A stretch of DNA of 64,000 nucleotides from Kangiellaceae bacterium (GCA_013373015.1 JABXIQ010000018.1:1-64000); one strand, 5' to 3'. Shown: positions 38,511 through 48,090, counted from the first letter of the stretch. Numbers and translations are program-made. The notes: generated by a model not told the origin, from the sequence alone.

Positions 38511-39185
38511 ATGACATTATTTAAGTCGCCGCAAGGCAAATTCATCACTATAGAAGGCACTGAGGGCGTGGGTAAATCCACTAACATTGCCTTTATCAAG
38601 CAGTGGCTGGCCAATAAGCAGATCAGTATCATTGAAACTCGTGAGCCGGGTGGTACTCCATTGGCTGAGCAAATTCGTGAATTGCTATTGAGTAAGCGCG
38701 AAGAAGATGTGGATAGTAAAACAGAGCTGTTACTGATGTTTGCTGCACGATGTCAGCATGTGAGCCAGAAGATCAAACCCGCACTTAGTGCTGGACAATG
38801 GGTGTTATCCGATCGTTTTACTGATGCTAGTTATGCTTATCAAGGCGCTGGTCGTGCTTTAGGTTTAGATAAGCTGAAACAGCTTGATGCTTGGGCTTTA
38901 CAAGGCTTTAAGCCTGATTTGACCATTATGCTGGACCTTCCGATTGATGTTGGCTTAGCGCGAGCGGCTGAACGCAGTGAGAAAGATCGGTTTGAGTCAG
39001 AGCAGATTGAGTTTTTTGAGAAAGTCCGAGCTGGTTATTTACAGATTGCTGAGCAAGAACCTGAGCGCATGAAAGTAATAGATGCAACTGGCAGCATTGA
39101 GCAAGTACAGCAACAAATCGCACAAGTTTTAGAAGTGTTTTATGCTTCATATGCTAAAGAATTAACTCAAGAGGCGTGCTGGTAA
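38511..39185 (+). CDS. tmk: Thymidylate kinase
   Basis: Tmk phosphorylates dTMP to dTDP. The 224-residue protein has the P-loop GTEGVGKST (16-24), the DR(Y/F) substrate motif in REPGGTPLAEQIRELL and LSDRFTDASYAYQGAGR, and the lid region with LDLPIDVGLARAAERSEKDRFE. The lid arginines and the neutral P-loop X positions fit the E. coli class of enzymes. Its stop shares one base with the holB ATG (TAATG), so translation is coupled. Confidence 0.96.
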   Translation: MTLFKSPQGKFITIEGTEGVGKSTNIAFIKQWLANKQISIIETREPGGTPLAEQIRELLLSKREEDVDSKTELLLMFAARCQHVSQKIKPALSAGQWVLSDRFTDASYAYQGAGRALGLDKLKQLDAWALQGFKPDLTIMLDLPIDVGLARAAERSEKDRFESEQIEFFEKVRAGYLQIAEQEPERMKVIDATGSIEQVQQQIAQVLEVFYASYAKELTQEACW

Positions 39186-40246
39186 TGTCATTGTTTGATG
39201 ATCATGATCTACCAGAGATTGAAAACCCTGAGCAATCAACCTTTGAAAGTGCTTTAGATTTTTGGAACCTAGATTCATTTGCCCGTGTGCAAAATCAGTT
39301 TAATAGTGGCTCCATGCATCATGCACTTTTGCTACTTGGTGCAGAAGGTGTTGGACGTGAAATTTTTGCTAGCGAATTGGCGCAATGGGTTTTATGCCAA
39401 AACCGCCAACAACAACCTTGTGGGGCTTGTAAGAGTTGCTCATTGTTTACTTCTGAAGCGGGTCACCCTGATTATCATGTGCTTGATATTGAGACTGATA
39501 AAACACAAATTTCAGTCAATCAAGTACGCGAATTTATTGTTAATATGCAAGAGTCTTCGCATCAGTCAGGCTGGAAAGTAGCCAATATTGCTAATGTTAT
39601 GGCTATGAATGCCAGCTCTTTTAATGCGCTCTTGAAAACGCTTGAAGAACCGCAAAAAAACACTCTAATTATTCTCCAATCAGAGCAATTACAAAGCGTT
39701 CCAGCAACCATTCGTAGTCGTTCACAACTGGTAAAACTGAGTGTTGAAGACGCTCAGGCGGTCAAACAATGGCTTGAACAACGTCATGGTTTGATTAGTG
39801 CTGATATGCAAACAGCACTCAATATCTTTCCACAAGCGCCATACAAGGCTGAAAAATTTGTCGAAATGGCGGAAGTATTCAAATGTGGTGAGTTTTTGTT
39901 TGATATAGGTTATTTGCTGCAAGGCCAAGCAAAGCCGATTGAATTAGCACAAAAATGGCATGATGAATTGGAAAACTGTATTTTCTGGTGGCAAATTATT
40001 TTGCGCGATGTGATGCTATTACAACAAGCGGGGTCTGAAGCTGACTTGCAGTTATCGGACAAAAAAGAAGGCTTACAGATGATTGCTGACAGCCTAAACG
40101 CCAAAGGCATAATGTTGCTATTGGAAAAAATAATTGAGCAGCAACGGTTGATTAAGCTGAAATCTCCCGTTAATCTAATGGCATCTTGGCAGAGTTTGCT
40201 GATCTATTGCACGCAAATTGCTAATAAATACAAGCCATTAAGCTAA
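39185..40246 (+). CDS. holB: DNA polymerase III subunit delta'
   Basis: Delta' is the rigid subunit of the clamp loader. The 353-residue AAA+ protein has a degenerate P-loop (LLLGAEGVGREIFASEL, lacking GKT as expected for delta'), the zinc module of four cysteines (LCQNRQQQPCGACKSCSLF), and the sensor region NASSFNALLKTLEEPQKNTLIILQ with the RSRSQ arginine finger zone (ATIRSRSQLVKL). The N-terminus MSLFDDHDLPEIENPEQ is longer than in E. coli by about 25 residues. ATG 39185 is chosen over GTG 39176, which abuts the AAGAGG site. Confidence 0.93.
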   Translation: MSLFDDHDLPEIENPEQSTFESALDFWNLDSFARVQNQFNSGSMHHALLLLGAEGVGREIFASELAQWVLCQNRQQQPCGACKSCSLFTSEAGHPDYHVLDIETDKTQISVNQVREFIVNMQESSHQSGWKVANIANVMAMNASSFNALLKTLEEPQKNTLIILQSEQLQSVPATIRSRSQLVKLSVEDAQAVKQWLEQRHGLISADMQTALNIFPQAPYKAEKFVEMAEVFKCGEFLFDIGYLLQGQAKPIELAQKWHDELENCIFWWQIILRDVMLLQQAGSEADLQLSDKKEGLQMIADSLNAKGIMLLLEKIIEQQRLIKLKSPVNLMASWQSLLIYCTQIANKYKPLS

Positions 40247-40307
40247 GTATTTGATATTATACCTTAAATTTTGACGGTTTAGATTTCTTCAAGAAGGCAC
40301 TAATTTA

Positions 40308-40658
40308 ATGAGAATAGAGCGTACGGGTCCTGGTATTTTGACCATCCATGTTGAAGATAAGGATGATCTTTATGCAGCCTATATGCCATTTGTAGAAAAT
40401 GGCGGCATCTTTATTCAAACTACCAAAGAATATAATCTTGGTGATGAAGTGTTTATGCTTTTATCATTAATTGATGAGCCAGAGAAATTGCCTATCGCGG
40501 GTAAAATCGTTTGGATCACACCCATTGGTGCGCAAGGTAACCGCAAACCGGGTATCGGCATCCAATTTAGCGATCAAGATAATGGTCAAACCAAAAATAA
40601 AATTGAAACCATGCTGGCAGGACGTTTAGATTCAGACAAACCGACGCACACCATGTAG
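40308..40658 (+). CDS. pilZ: Type IV pilus PilZ-domain protein
   Basis: This 116-residue single-domain protein corresponds to Pseudomonas PilZ, needed for type IV pilus assembly and acting through PilB/FimX-type partners. Seen: YAAYMPFVENGGIFIQTTKEYNLGDEVFMLLSL and KIVWITPIGAQGNRKPGIGIQF. It lacks the N-terminal RxxxR cyclic di-GMP-binding motif, as do the founding pilus PilZ proteins, so it probably does not bind the nucleotide itself. holB-pilZ-tatD is the order found in Pseudomonas and relatives, supporting the identification. Confidence 0.93.
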   Translation: MRIERTGPGILTIHVEDKDDLYAAYMPFVENGGIFIQTTKEYNLGDEVFMLLSLIDEPEKLPIAGKIVWITPIGAQGNRKPGIGIQFSDQDNGQTKNKIETMLAGRLDSDKPTHTM

Positions 40659-40700
40659 TTTCAGTTAATCGTTACCCAAACCAAACCCCAATTCATTAGT

Positions 40701-41483
40701 ATGCTTATAGACTCCCATTGCCATTTGGATCGCCTAGATTTAAGTGGTTACGATAACGACCTAGATAAAGCCTTAAATTTTGCACGTCAGCGTGGAGTCG
40801 GGCATATGCTATGTGTCGGCATCACTATGGATAAGTTTGCCGATGTATTGGCCATTGCAGAAGCTAATGATGATATTTCTTGCTCGGTGGGTATTCATCC
40901 GTTATATGATGCAGTTGCTGACACGGATGTGGATTTATTGGTCGAAAAGGCCAAACATCCAAAAGTTGTGGCGATTGGCGAAACTGGTTTAGATTATTTC
41001 TACAATAAAACTGCTGAAAACCATAAATTACAACAAGATAGTTTTGGTAAGCATGTTCAAGCAGCCAGAATCGCTAACAAACCTGTAATTGTGCATACTC
41101 GCGATGCGCGTCAGGACACCTTAGATATTTTACGTGAAGAAAAAGCAGAAGAGTCTGGTGGTGTTTTACACTGCTTCACTGAAAGCTGGGAAATGGCTAA
41201 AGCTGCTCTAGATTTAGGCTTTTATATCTCTTTCTCGGGTATTGTTACTTTTAAGAATGCTTCCGAACTACGCGACGTTTGCCGAAAAGTGCCATTAGAT
41301 AGATTGCTCATCGAAACTGATTCGCCATATCTTGCGCCAGTGCCATACCGAGGAAAATCAAACCAGCCAGCCTATGTTAAAGAAGTAGGGCAGTTTGTCG
41401 CAGATTTACATCATGTGAGTTTTGATGAGATTTGTAGCATTACGACTAATAATTTCAATCAACTTTTTTCAAAGGCGTTCTGA
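40701..41483 (+). CDS. tatD: TatD-family metal-dependent DNase
   Basis: The 260-residue TIM-barrel hydrolase of the TatD/YcfH family shows the metal ligands HCHLD (6-10), GETGLDYFY (the conserved glutamate), VIVHTRDAR, VLHCFTES and ETDSPYLAPVPYRGK. Members have 3'-5' exonuclease or endonuclease activity on DNA and RNA. Positional equivalent of E. coli ycfH, after holB. It follows pilZ after 42 bp and ends the long fab-tmk-holB block. Confidence 0.94.
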   Translation: MLIDSHCHLDRLDLSGYDNDLDKALNFARQRGVGHMLCVGITMDKFADVLAIAEANDDISCSVGIHPLYDAVADTDVDLLVEKAKHPKVVAIGETGLDYFYNKTAENHKLQQDSFGKHVQAARIANKPVIVHTRDARQDTLDILREEKAEESGGVLHCFTESWEMAKAALDLGFYISFSGIVTFKNASELRDVCRKVPLDRLLIETDSPYLAPVPYRGKSNQPAYVKEVGQFVADLHHVSFDEICSITTNNFNQLFSKAF

Positions 41484-41523
41484 TCTAACAATTAAATATA
41501 CTTTTTGACTTCAATCAAGTCAG

Positions 41524-41543
41524 ACCAGTGTATAACCACTGGT
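41524..41543. promoter_or_regulatory. 20-bp perfect palindrome upstream of the acyl-CoA dehydrogenase
   Basis: ACCAGTG-N6-CACTGGT, centred about 77 bp before the dehydrogenase ATG. A second short hairpin (TGACTT/AAGTCA, 41506-41522) lies immediately upstream. Symmetry, length and location suggest a dimeric repressor or activator operator. No T-run follows, so it is not a standard terminator for tatD. Confidence 0.45.
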
Positions 41544-41610
41544 TAATTAGCTCATTTTTGCGTATATTTCGAGCACAGTTTTATTAGCCCATCAACAAAT
41601 AGAAAACACC

Positions 41611-42789
41611 ATGTCAAAAGCATTATTAGAACATTGGGATGACATCCTATTATTAGATCAGCAACTTACTGAAGAAGAGCGCATGATCCGCGACGCAGCT
41701 CGCGATTATTGCCAAGAAAAACTGATGCCTCGCGTGTTAGAAGCTAATCGCCATGAAGTATTCGATCGTGAAATCATGACTGAGCTGGGTGAACTTGGTT
41801 TATTAGGCTCGACCATCAATGGTTATGGTTGTGCAGGCGCCTCTTATGTTGCCTATGGTTTGGTAGCGCGTGAAGTTGAACGTGTTGATTCTGGCTATCG
41901 TTCAGCATTATCTGTTCAATCAAGTTTGGTTATGCACCCAATCAATGCTTACGGCACTGATGCGCAAAAAGAGAAATATCTACCAAAATTAGCGACTGGT
42001 GAGTGGGTTGGTTGTTTTGGTTTAACAGAACCAGATTCAGGTTCTGATCCAGCCAGCATGAAAACTCGCGCCAAGAAAGTTGATGGCGGATATATCCTAA
42101 CCGGTAACAAAATGTGGATCACTAATTCACCAATTGCGGATGTATTCGTGGTATGGGCGAAAGATGATGAAGGTGATATTCGTGGTTTCGTGCTTGAAAA
42201 AGGCATGCAAGGCTTATCGGCGCCAAAAATTGAAGGCAAGTTCTCGCTAAGAGCTTCTATTACTGGCGAAATCGTCATGGATGAGGTGTTTGTTCCTGAA
42301 GAGAATAAATTCCCTGAGGTTAAAGGCTTAGGTGGCCCATTTGGTTGTTTGAACGTTGCCCGTTATGGCATTTCTTGGGGCGCATTAGGTGCTGCGGAGT
42401 TCTGTTGGCACGCAGCCCGTCAATATGGTTTAGAGCGTAAGCAATTTAACAAACCATTGGCTTCAATGCAGTTGTTCCAAAAGAAATTAGCGGATATGCA
42501 AACTGAAATTACTCTTGGCTTACAAGGCGCTTTACGAGTAGGTCGTTTGATTGATGAGAAGGCATTTAAGCCAGAAATGATTTCTTTAGTGAAACGTAAT
42601 TCATGTGGCAAAGCTTTAGATATAGCGCGTATGGCGCGTGATATGCACGGTGGTAATGGTATTGCTGATGAATTCCATGTGATTCGTCATGCGATGAACC
42701 TTGAAGCGGTAAATACCTATGAAGGTACGCATGATATTCATGCTTTGATTTTGGGGCGTTCGCAGACAGGCTTACAGGCATTTATGTAA
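41611..42789 (+). CDS. gcdH: Glutaryl-CoA dehydrogenase-type acyl-CoA dehydrogenase
   Basis: The enzyme probably oxidises and decarboxylates glutaryl-CoA to crotonyl-CoA in lysine/tryptophan/glutarate breakdown, using FAD. Its 392 residues match bacterial GcdH (about 390). Seen: [23 protein letters not shown], the acyl-CoA dehydrogenase signature [52 protein letters not shown], and the catalytic base E371 in [18 protein letters not shown], the position used by GcdH rather than by isovaleryl/long-chain enzymes. It stands alone between two hairpins; no CoA-transferase or regulator gene is adjacent. Confidence 0.9.
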   Translation: MSKALLEHWDDILLLDQQLTEEERMIRDAARDYCQEKLMPRVLEANRHEVFDREIMTELGELGLLGSTINGYGCAGASYVAYGLVAREVERVDSGYRSALSVQSSLVMHPINAYGTDAQKEKYLPKLATGEWVGCFGLTEPDSGSDPASMKTRAKKVDGGYILTGNKMWITNSPIADVFVVWAKDDEGDIRGFVLEKGMQGLSAPKIEGKFSLRASITGEIVMDEVFVPEENKFPEVKGLGGPFGCLNVARYGISWGALGAAEFCWHAARQYGLERKQFNKPLASMQLFQKKLADMQTEITLGLQGALRVGRLIDEKAFKPEMISLVKRNSCGKALDIARMARDMHGGNGIADEFHVIRHAMNLEAVNTYEGTHDIHALILGRSQTGLQAFM

Positions 42790-42825
42790 TTTGACTCCTC
42801 ATCCAAACTCAAATAACACCTGATG

Positions 42826-42851
42826 AAAGGAGCTGTGCGGCTCCTTTTTTT
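42826..42851 (+). terminator. Rho-independent terminator of gcdH
   Basis: Stem AAAGGAGC (42826-42833) with GCTCCTTT (42840-42847), loop TGTGCG, then a total of seven T. Confidence 0.88.
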
Positions 42852-42894
42852 ATGCTCTAATGGATTAATATCAAGTATCAAACGGAGTTATTGG

Positions 42895-43206
42895 ATGAAA
42901 GTTTTTGTGATTGAAACCCATTTATTGGGTGGAGAGCAAGATCATGGAGTTTTTGAATGTCAGGAAAACGCTCAAAAATACATCGAACAGAATGATAGTT
43001 TGCATGGCTCACCAGAAGTGTTGCAATTGACGGTTATCGGTCATATTGAGCAGATTGGGGTAGTCTATGCAGCTTCAAGTTATGATGCTGAACAGGACTT
43101 GTTATTTTTTGAGAGTGTTTATGGTAATAGAGATGATGCTCAACAAGCAGCAGGTGCTAATGGGTTAGTTTTGCGTCGTAAAATAATCAAAAAAAGCGAT
43201 TTTTAG
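42895..43206 (+). CDS. Hypothetical protein, 103 residues
   Basis: From ATG 42895, with GGAG eight bases upstream, the product begins MKVFVIETHLLGGEQDHGVFECQENAQKYIEQ and ends RRKIIKKSDF. It is soluble, with no signal or membrane segment. The frame extends upstream to 42823, but that part overlaps the gcdH terminator and is rejected. No family is recognised. The frame is uninterrupted and the ribosome site is good, so it is likely a real gene. Confidence 0.65.
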   Translation: MKVFVIETHLLGGEQDHGVFECQENAQKYIEQNDSLHGSPEVLQLTVIGHIEQIGVVYAASSYDAEQDLLFFESVYGNRDDAQQAAGANGLVLRRKIIKKSDF

Positions 43207-43238
43207 TCTTTGTCACACTTTTTCACATTCTAATACTT

Positions 43239-43257
43239 GTAATTTACGTTAAATTAC
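43239..43257. promoter_or_regulatory. Palindrome in the prc promoter region
   Basis: GTAATTTA-CGT-TAAATTAC, a perfect 8-bp inverted repeat about 137 bp before the prc ATG. Just upstream (43211-43228) are two TCACA sequences 10 bp apart (TGTCACA, TTTCACA), resembling but not matching the spacing of the three TTTCACA sites further right. Nothing else is recognised in this 187-bp gap. Confidence 0.35.
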
Positions 43258-43393
43258 GCAACCTTTAGGCTATAGATGCGTCTTATGTGTAACAGAGACT
43301 TTGTATTAAGCTCAAATTTAAGATGATTTTGACATAATACGCATACCAAGAGTGCGAAAAGCACAAAACCATTACCCAGAATAAGGTAAATAA

Positions 43394-45553
43394 ATGAATA
43401 AAAACAAATGGTTATATCCAATATTTGCGCTGAGTTTGCCATTGTTGGGAAACAGCGTTCAAGCTGAAACAACTCAAACCATTGAGGCCGAGTCGACTTT
43501 GCCCGCGCCAGCCAGTGCTGAAATGCGCCCTGAGGCAAAATTTAGAGAGACCGGTCGCTTAATTTCATTTCTTTTGATGCAAAGTCATTATTCACATCCA
43601 TCTTTTGATGATGATTTATCAAAAGAAGCATTCAAGCAATTAGTCAAAACGCTTGATCCTAATCGAAGTTATTTTTACGCCAGTGATATTGCGGCTTTTA
43701 AAACTCACGAAGAAAATTTCGATGATGCACTTCGTACTGGCAAAATTGAATTGGCTTATGATTTTTTCGCATTATTTGAAGAGCGTTTTCGGGAGCGTTA
43801 TAGCTACGCCTTGAAATTGTTGGAAAAGCCTTTTGATTTTAGTGTTGATGAAGCTTTTGAATATGATCGTCGTGAAGCTGCATGGTCAGCGAGCAAGGCT
43901 GAACTGAACGAAATTTGGCGTAAACGAGTTAAAAACGATGCCTTGAGCTTAAAGTTAGCCGAGCAAACTGATGATCAGATCAAAGAAAAATTAACTAAAC
44001 GCTATGAGTCAGCTATCCGTCGTTTGTCTCAAACCAATGGCGAAGACGTGTTTGGTTATTTTATGAATGCGGTAAATTCGGCCATCGATCCACATACCGA
44101 CTATTATACCCCACGTCAGTTTGATAACTTCACTATTAACATGAGTTTGAAGTTGCAAGGTATTGGCGCTGTTTTAACCCAAGAGGATCAATTTACCAAA
44201 GTGGTTTCTATCGTTAACAAAGGTCCTGCTTATAAATCAGGTCAACTGCATAAAGACGATAAAATTATTGGCGTTGGTCAGGGTGAAGAAGGTGAAATAG
44301 TTGATGTTATCGGTTGGCGCAATGATGATGTGGTGGACTTAATTCGTGGCGAAGCAGGTTCTGTGGTTCGCTTACAGGTGATCCCTCATACTCAGCTTGG
44401 AGACGGCGCACCACAAATCGTTAAGTTAATTCGCGAAGAGATCAAGCTGGAAGATCAAGCTGCTAAGTCTGATGTGCTTGAAATTGAACAAGAAGGCGAA
44501 AAGTTAAACATTGGTGTTATTGAATTGCCATCTTTTTACTCAGAGTCAGTTGCTTCGAATGGCGACAGTAAAAACCTGAGTAGTACCACCCAAGATGTGG
44601 CTCGTTTGATTAAAGAGTTGAAGAGCAAAGATATCGGGGGCTTGATTATTGATCTACGCAATAATGGTGGTGGTTCTTTAGGTGAGGTTGTGAATTTAAC
44701 AGGTTTATTTATTGATAAAGGCCCTGTGGTGCAGGGCAAAGATAGCCGAGGTAAGTTGCGCGTCTTAAAGGATACAGATGGTAAAGTGCTTTATGACGGC
44801 CCGTTAGCTGTGATGGTTAATGGCGGAAGTGCTTCGGCTTCTGAAATATTTGCTGGTGCAATCCAAGATTATGGCCGTGGTATTGTGATTGGTGAAAATA
44901 CTTTTGGTAAAGGTACTGTGCAAAGTGTTGCTGATTTGAATCAATATTTGCGTGATCCCGAAACCAAAATAGGTGCTTTGAAGCTAACTGTTGAAAAGTT
45001 TTATCGTATCACGGGTGAAAGCACCCAAAATAAAGGCGTGCAGCCTGATATTGCTTTCCCTACAATTTTTGATCACGAAGAGTATGGTGAGAGCTCTTAT
45101 GACAATGCTTTAGCTTGGGACACCATTCGTTCTGCAAATTTCCATTCTGGCAAAGGTGTAGGGCAGTTTTTGCCTTATTTGAAGTTTAAGCATGAAGAGC
45201 GTAAACAATCAGATCAGGAGTTTTCATTTTTAGTTGATGATATAAATCGAGCTAAAGTTGAGCGCGAAAAGAAAACGGTTACGCTCAGCTATGAACAGCG
45301 CATTGCAAAACGAAATGAAAATGATGCAATACGTTTACAGCGTGAAAATCTAAGACGTAAATTACAAGGATTAGAGCCATTAACAGCGTTGGCGGAAGAA
45401 ACTGAAGATGATAATGCTCTTGAGCAAGAGGAAGTAAAAGATAAAGATATTTTGTTAAAAGAAGCAGCTAATATTTTAACTGATTTTATTTATATTCAAA
45501 CTAAACCAGATATTGTTGCAGCTTTCAACGAACAGCAAGATAGTGTCAATTAG
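43394..45553 (+). CDS. prc: Tail-specific (C-terminal processing) protease Prc
   Basis: Prc/Tsp degrades periplasmic proteins by their C-termini and processes cell-wall enzymes. The 719-residue precursor has a signal peptide (NKWLYPIFALSLPLLGNSVQAE), an N-terminal helical domain (about 45-245), a PDZ domain (about 250-340, MSLKLQGIGAVLTQED...VVSIVNKGPAYKSGQL), the S41 protease core with DLRNNGGGSLGEV, and the Ser/Lys dyad: S481 (NGGSASASEIFAG) and K506 (FGKGTVQ). The 25-residue spacing equals that of E. coli S430/K455. A lysine/glutamate-rich C-terminal region follows. Monocistronic, with its own terminator. Confidence 0.96.
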   Translation: MNKNKWLYPIFALSLPLLGNSVQAETTQTIEAESTLPAPASAEMRPEAKFRETGRLISFLLMQSHYSHPSFDDDLSKEAFKQLVKTLDPNRSYFYASDIAAFKTHEENFDDALRTGKIELAYDFFALFEERFRERYSYALKLLEKPFDFSVDEAFEYDRREAAWSASKAELNEIWRKRVKNDALSLKLAEQTDDQIKEKLTKRYESAIRRLSQTNGEDVFGYFMNAVNSAIDPHTDYYTPRQFDNFTINMSLKLQGIGAVLTQEDQFTKVVSIVNKGPAYKSGQLHKDDKIIGVGQGEEGEIVDVIGWRNDDVVDLIRGEAGSVVRLQVIPHTQLGDGAPQIVKLIREEIKLEDQAAKSDVLEIEQEGEKLNIGVIELPSFYSESVASNGDSKNLSSTTQDVARLIKELKSKDIGGLIIDLRNNGGGSLGEVVNLTGLFIDKGPVVQGKDSRGKLRVLKDTDGKVLYDGPLAVMVNGGSASASEIFAGAIQDYGRGIVIGENTFGKGTVQSVADLNQYLRDPETKIGALKLTVEKFYRITGESTQNKGVQPDIAFPTIFDHEEYGESSYDNALAWDTIRSANFHSGKGVGQFLPYLKFKHEERKQSDQEFSFLVDDINRAKVEREKKTVTLSYEQRIAKRNENDAIRLQRENLRRKLQGLEPLTALAEETEDDNALEQEEVKDKDILLKEAANILTDFIYIQTKPDIVAAFNEQQDSVN

Positions 45554-45575
45554 GTTTATTGCTTATCAACAATCG

Positions 45576-45599
45576 AAGGCCTGCTAACGCAGGCTTTTT
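45576..45599 (+). terminator. Rho-independent terminator of prc
   Basis: GCCTGC (45579-45584), loop TAAC, GCAGGC (45589-45594), then TTTTT. Confidence 0.88.
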
Positions 45600-45660
45600 G
45601 TTTGTAAATCTGGGTAAAGATCTATTGAGCCTCAAATTACACTAGCGTAAAATTGCCATT

Positions 45661-46050
45661 ATGAAACTAATGACATCGTTAAGTATTCTCATCTTGTGTG
45701 TTGCTATTTGGCAGCCTAAGGGTATTGCTATGTCTACTAAACTTTCACCCCATGAGCTATCGGTCGATGCAAGTGGACATTGTGCTGAAATGATGAAGGG
45801 AAGTCAGCAAAAATCCCAACATGGCTCTATGCAAGTAGCAGAACAGCATTCAGTTATTGGTTTTTCCGAAGGGACTATGGATTGCTGTGATAATTGTGAC
45901 TGTCCAATGTTACAATGTGGGAATGCACTTTCAATGAATATTGTGCAAAGTGAATGGTTTCAACGAGATAATACTAGACTAGTCGTTGAGTACTCTTTTA
46001 CACTTCAAGAAATCGCAAAAACTTTAACCAAGCCACCCAAAATAGCCTAA
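45661..46050 (+). CDS. CopL-like secreted Cys/Met/His-rich metal-binding protein
   Basis: A 129-residue protein with an N-terminal signal segment (MTSLSILILCVAIWQPKGIA) and potential copper ligands: HCAEMMKG, QHGSM and the cluster DCCDNCDCPMLQC (five cysteines in 13 residues). Small proteins of this kind are encoded directly before copA in Xanthomonas and other proteobacteria (CopL) and help copper-dependent expression or binding. The role here is inferred from position (61 bp before copA) and composition. No cytoplasmic copper regulator (CueR, CopR/CopS pair with known signature) is next to it. Confidence 0.65.
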   Translation: MKLMTSLSILILCVAIWQPKGIAMSTKLSPHELSVDASGHCAEMMKGSQQKSQHGSMQVAEQHSVIGFSEGTMDCCDNCDCPMLQCGNALSMNIVQSEWFQRDNTRLVVEYSFTLQEIAKTLTKPPKIA

Positions 46051-46111
46051 CCACAATATAGATCCGTCTGCGTTATATAGCAGTTTTATCAATATTCTAT
46101 TGGAATAGGTT

Positions 46112-48073
46112 ATGAGCAACTTCAATCAATTATTATCACGTCGCCAATTTGTACTAGGTGCTGGCTCGGCATTAGCTGTGTCAAGCATGCCGTGGACTGC
46201 ATCTTTATTCGGTAAACAAACAATTAAAGCAGATTTAGTGAATCAGTTAAGCAGTTTGAAAGGTACACACTTTGATCTAAACATTGGTTATAAAGCGGTT
46301 AACTATACTGGCTCTAAACGATTAGCTACCACAGTTAATGGCGGCTTACCCGCTCCAGTTTTACATTGGAAAGAAGGGGAAAGAGTAATACTTAATGTTA
46401 GCAATAGCCTAAAAGACACCAGCTCTATCCATTGGCATGGCATTATTTTACCAACAGAGATGGACGGCGTTCCTAGTTTAAGCTTTGACGGTATCAAGCC
46501 CGGAGAAAAGTTTCAATATGAGTTTGATGTTAATCAGAGCGGAACCTATTGGTATCACAGTCACTCCGGTTTCCAAGAGCAAACAGGGGTTTACGGGCCA
46601 ATTATTATTCATCCTAAAGAGCCTGAGCCGTTTGAATATGATTGTGATTTTGTCGTGATGTTGTCGGATTGGAGTGATGAAAATCCACATGATATTTATG
46701 CCAAGCTTAAAAAAATGAGCCACTATTACAACTTCCGTGAGCGTACCTTAAAAGATCTATGGCGAGATATACAAGAAAAAGGACTTTCAGGTACTGCTGC
46801 TGATCGAGAAATGTGGAATCAAATGCGCATGAGCGAAACTGATATCGCTGATGTAACGGGCTATACCTATACTTATTTAATGAATGGCAACACTCCTGAT
46901 TTGGGTTGGCTTGGTCAGTTTAAGCGTGGTGATAAGGTGCGTCTAAGGTTCATTAATGCAGCAGCCATGACTATTTTCGATGTGCGTATTCCAGGCTTAA
47001 AAATGACGGTTGTGGCAACTGATGGACAGTTAATACAGCCGGTTGCTATTGATGAGTTCAGAATTGGAGTGGCTGAAACTTATGATGTGATTGTTGAGCC
47101 AGATGATAAGGCTTATACTATTTTTGCCCAAACAATTGATCGTAGTGGATATGCTCGTGGTACTTTAACACCTGATTTAAGCTATCAAGCTGATGTCCCG
47201 CTTATGGATTTTGCTCCTATTCTTGGCCATCGAGATATGGGAATGGATCATTCTTCTCATGACATGAGTGCACACGATATGAGTGGTCATAAGATGTCAG
47301 AGAACACTATGACAGATCATGGCAGGGGTGACCCAAATAAAAAAGTGGACCATTCAATGCACAAGAGGGATCACTCCAAAATGAACCATGCCAAGATAGA
47401 CCATTCTGCGCATAACACTATGGAACATAGTCAAGATGTCACAGCTAAAAAAAATTCAAAACAAAACGGAATGCAACATCATGCTCAACATGATTTACAT
47501 GCCAATAAGTCAAAACTTGGGTTAGCAGGTTTTGGGAGTAACAGTCCGATTCAGCATGTGAAAACTGAGTTTGGCCCGCACGTTGATATGCGCGCGGATA
47601 TGCCAATCAATGGTATTGACGACCCAGGTGTCGGTTTAAGAGAACATCAAAAGCGCTATGGGCGCAGAGTGCTTAAATATACTGATATCAAAGGCTATTA
47701 TCCAACACAAGATAAGCGTCAACCGACTCGAGAGTTACACATCCACTTAACAGGCAATATGCATCGTTATATGTGGTCAATGAATGGCGTGAAACATGCT
47801 CACGCAGATCCTATTCATCTTGAAAATGGTGAACGGGTACGGATTGTTTTGGTTAACGATACCATGATGACTCACCCTGTGCATTTACACGGTGTTTGGA
47901 GTGAGTTAGAAACTGGCGATCCCGATTATATACCAAAAAAACACACTATTATTGTACAACCTGGTTCTAAAGTGAGCTACTTGGTCACCGCTGATGCCAA
48001 AGGCCGTTGGGCATACCATTGCCATTTATTATTCCATATGCCTGGCATGATGCGTGAAGTTAAGATTTCGTAA
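46112..48073 (+). CDS. copA: Copper-resistance multicopper oxidase CopA
   Basis: CopA is a periplasmic multicopper oxidase that oxidises or sequesters copper(I). The 653-residue protein has a twin-arginine signal (LLSRRQFVLGAGSALAVSS) so it is exported folded. Copper ligands: HWHG (107-110), WYHSH (147-151), HPVHLHG (588-594) and HCHLLFHM (636-643), giving complete type 1, 2 and 3 sites. Between the second and third cupredoxin domains is an expanded Met/His-rich linker (about 371-470: MGMDHSSHDMSAHDMSGHKM, then many HSM/MNHAK units), likely a copper reservoir. Middle gene of a three-gene operon; copB follows after 17 bp. Confidence 0.96.
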   Translation: MSNFNQLLSRRQFVLGAGSALAVSSMPWTASLFGKQTIKADLVNQLSSLKGTHFDLNIGYKAVNYTGSKRLATTVNGGLPAPVLHWKEGERVILNVSNSLKDTSSIHWHGIILPTEMDGVPSLSFDGIKPGEKFQYEFDVNQSGTYWYHSHSGFQEQTGVYGPIIIHPKEPEPFEYDCDFVVMLSDWSDENPHDIYAKLKKMSHYYNFRERTLKDLWRDIQEKGLSGTAADREMWNQMRMSETDIADVTGYTYTYLMNGNTPDLGWLGQFKRGDKVRLRFINAAAMTIFDVRIPGLKMTVVATDGQLIQPVAIDEFRIGVAETYDVIVEPDDKAYTIFAQTIDRSGYARGTLTPDLSYQADVPLMDFAPILGHRDMGMDHSSHDMSAHDMSGHKMSENTMTDHGRGDPNKKVDHSMHKRDHSKMNHAKIDHSAHNTMEHSQDVTAKKNSKQNGMQHHAQHDLHANKSKLGLAGFGSNSPIQHVKTEFGPHVDMRADMPINGIDDPGVGLREHQKRYGRRVLKYTDIKGYYPTQDKRQPTRELHIHLTGNMHRYMWSMNGVKHAHADPIHLENGERVRIVLVNDTMMTHPVHLHGVWSELETGDPDYIPKKHTIIVQPGSKVSYLVTADAKGRWAYHCHLLFHMPGMMREVKIS

Positions 48074-48090
48074 ATAGAGGGGTTAAGACA

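Noticed and set aside
42823-42894. N-terminal extension of the 103-residue hypothetical protein
   Set aside because: It would be translated from within the gcdH terminator; ATG 42895 has a proper ribosome site.
43254-43538. 94-codon minus-strand frame over the prc start
   Set aside because: Antisense to the prc signal peptide region and covers the likely prc promoter; no supporting feature.
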